Assembly: GCA_003153555.1 (NCBI GenBank)
Contig: PLZS01000060.1
Coordinates: 146,899 to 210,898 of the forward strand
DNA from: Candidatus Melainabacteria bacterium
Lineage (GTDB): Bacteria > Cyanobacteriota > Vampirovibrionia > Obscuribacterales > Obscuribacteraceae
Direction: 5' to 3'
Length of the DNA stretch: 64,000 nucleotides
In this document: positions 62,763-64,000 of the stretch, piece after piece
Layout: the number at the start of each line of letters is the position of its first letter
Numbering within the stretch: position 1 is the first letter of the stretch
The notes under the pieces: model-generated
Told to the model about the DNA's origin: nothing
Databases searched by the model: none
What the model saw: the letters and a program-made list of their open reading frames with translations, nothing else
Program-made: the position numbers and the translations under genes

Positions 62763-63278
62763 TTAAAAACCTGATTCCTCGGTGGTGACAGAAGCAGTAT
62801 TGCTAGTGGTGGCAGTCTTGAGATTAGGTCTGGTTTGTGAGTAAATGTTGTTAGCAGCCTGCTGGCCAGCGCTGCTAGCACCAGAAAAACTCCACTCATT
62901 GCCAACAAATTCATCAGCTCCAACCGCACTCGGCAGATAGCTGCCATGTCCAGTCGTCAAACCAGCAGCTCGCTGTCCGACAATACCACTGTCGATGCGG
63001 TGTTCGACAGTGTATCCCATGTATGGTGGTGGTCCACCATTCTGCTCGCCGCGACCCTGACTTTCGTCGCCATAGATTTGTTCGGCGGCAGCGCCCGCTT
63101 GTCTGACAAAGCTGTCGGTGGTACAGGGCGCAAGACCGTTGCGTACCTGTCTGCTTTGCGCTTGAGCCGGATTTGCATGCAACAGTACCAACCCTGCAAA
63201 CAGGATTGCCACAAGGCAAATTTGGATAAACCGATCTGAACATTTCGAGTTCAATAAACTACGAATTTGTCTAAACAT
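62763..63278 (-). CDS. Secreted hypothetical protein
   Basis: The 171-residue protein has a signal sequence (IQICLVAILFAGLVLLHANPAQAQS, after a basic start). The mature part is polar, Gly/Ser/Ala/Thr-rich with GRGEQNGGPPPYMGYTVEH and ends in Ser/Thr-rich residues, so it is probably disordered. No family is recognised. The minisatellite follows its stop. It may be cotranscribed with the VIT/VWA-like gene upstream, 200 bp away. Confidence 0.65.
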   Translation of the reverse strand: MFRQIRSLLNSKCSDRFIQICLVAILFAGLVLLHANPAQAQSRQVRNGLAPCTTDSFVRQAGAAAEQIYGDESQGRGEQNGGPPPYMGYTVEHRIDSGIVGQRAAGLTTGHGSYLPSAVGADEFVGNEWSFSGASSAGQQAANNIYSQTRPNLKTATTSNTASVTTEESGF

Positions 63279-63478
63279 TTTCTCGTCCCTTGCACGATGG
63301 TGCGCTGACAGAAAGCAGATGCGAATCCAAATTCAACTAAGAAATTGGTGGCGTATTTTAGTAAGACGGTCTTTGAGTTAAGGCGGGCTGTGAATAAGGC
63401 GATGAGTTCCATGCGCCAATACTATTTGGCAGTCGTGACTAAATGCTGACCGGTCCGTGACCAAAACATGACCATGAT

Positions 63479-64000
63479 CTAGTTGAAGAGATTTGCGTCT
63501 CTCAGGCAAGCAACTAAATAATTCACGACACCCGGTAGAGCAAGTCCACCAGCAATAAGCAACAAGCCAATGGCGAGTTGTGCTGGCACATTCAATTTGC
63601 GGCAAGTATGCCCGAAAAGACCGCTGATCGTGAGTATGAGACCAGCTAAAATCGCCATCAATTCGCCGAGATTGGCCAAAATGTTTAGCACGGCTTCAAC
63701 GTTGGCCAGGTTATTGATTCTGACAGTGCCTGCAGTATTGACGCCAGACACGAACGTTGCATCTTCACCCTGGGGACCGATGGTACCGTTGGTGGCGCCT
63801 TGTAGTGAGGGGGCGTACGCAGTGTCTCGTGCGCCATCGGGATTCCCTGCAGGCACTTCGACGCTTCCTTTGGCCTCTCCGTTTGTGACTCGGTTTTCGT
63901 CTACGGCAACGTAGGAAGTATAGTTCGTCATGATGTGATGCTGAAGACCAAGATTTGTAATTTCGTTTTTGAGGTTGGCGTTCACGTTGCCCTCCGGTGT
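63479..64000 (-). CDS. VIT/VWA-like protein C-terminus (5' end cut by window)
   Basis: The frame is open to the window edge (the GTG at 63985 is not its true start). LGLQHHIMTNYTSYVAVDENRV is the typical end of VIT/VWA domain proteins, in which the last VWA helix is followed by a TSFVAVD strand. A Gly/Pro/Thr-rich linker follows and then two membrane helices (NILANLGELMAILAGLILTISG and LAIGLLLIAGGLALPGVVNYLV). So it is a membrane-anchored VIT/VWA-like protein, but only the final part is visible. Confidence 0.6.
   Translation of the reverse strand, partial: TPEGNVNANLKNEITNLGLQHHIMTNYTSYVAVDENRVTNGEAKGSVEVPAGNPDGARDTAYAPSLQGATNGTIGPQGEDATFVSGVNTAGTVRINNLANVEAVLNILANLGELMAILAGLILTISGLFGHTCRKLNVPAQLAIGLLLIAGGLALPGVVNYLVACLRDANLFN

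Overview
This window looks like chromosomal DNA of a Gram-negative-type bacterium. It carries lpxB next to an MsbA-type lipid flippase gene, a Tat-exported oxidoreductase, a periplasm-facing CAP/PDZ protein and many Sec signal peptides. My best guess is a non-photosynthetic relative of Cyanobacteria (Melainabacteria/Vampirovibrionophyceae, Obscuribacterales-like). That guess rests on gene style: many secreted TPR proteins, glycine/alanine-rich repeat proteins, frequent TTG starts and a split imuA-imuB-dnaE2 set. It is inference, not proof. I see no rRNA, tRNA, CRISPR, IS element or prophage. Genes lie on both strands in short operons.

Layout. 1-7.4 kb: a truncated coiled-coil gene, a TPR protein, an NrtR-like Nudix regulator, an alpha/beta hydrolase, an AI-2E-family permease, a GtrA protein with no normal start codon, and an unknown soluble protein. 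8-17.3 kb: a translesion-synthesis set (imuA, imuB, dnaE2) interrupted by a 900-residue HEISH-motif repeat protein and a small unknown protein; the sequence before dnaE2 could fold into an RNA structure. 17.4-21.7 kb: a lipase-TPR-thioredoxin fusion, a ricin-like secreted protein, an unknown protein and a TPMT-type methyltransferase. 21.7-27.2 kb: an iscR-iscS-like pair with a perfect dyad upstream, then a HlyD/ATPase/ABC-2 permease export operon.

27.2-39.3 kb: a candidate structured RNA, a TPR protein, an MFS exporter with a possible leader peptide, a 987-residue duplicated histidine kinase whose two halves have degenerated in complementary ways, a TPR protein, a REC-PAS remnant, CsbD, an ECF sigma factor with a GNRA-capped hairpin at its ribosome binding site, an FHA protein, a PDZ-CAP protein and a Tat FAD enzyme. 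39.4-46.4 kb: acyl-CoA carboxylase beta, dienelactone hydrolase, GC-rich hairpin repeats, and the envelope operon secG-menG-lpxB-msbA.

46.7-64 kb: a REC-PAS-PAS histidine kinase, a TPR protein, a DUF1269 protein, an EF-hand/calpain-like protein lacking its catalytic Cys, a ClC channel and ruvX, sixA, a DUF3465 lipoprotein, a deoxyribosyltransferase/N-formylglutamate-amidohydrolase-like fusion, cutA, a long-chain acyl-CoA synthetase, a DUF6159 membrane protein, an ABC importer (ATPase-permease-lipoprotein), a 16-unit minisatellite, a secreted unknown and the truncated end of a VIT/VWA-like membrane protein.

The most unusual items are the split-function duplicated kinase, a dispersed 18-bp palindrome (CGATATCG core) found twice as pairs exactly 33 bp apart, the structured RNA near 27.5 kb, the 16-bp minisatellite and several unusual domain fusions.
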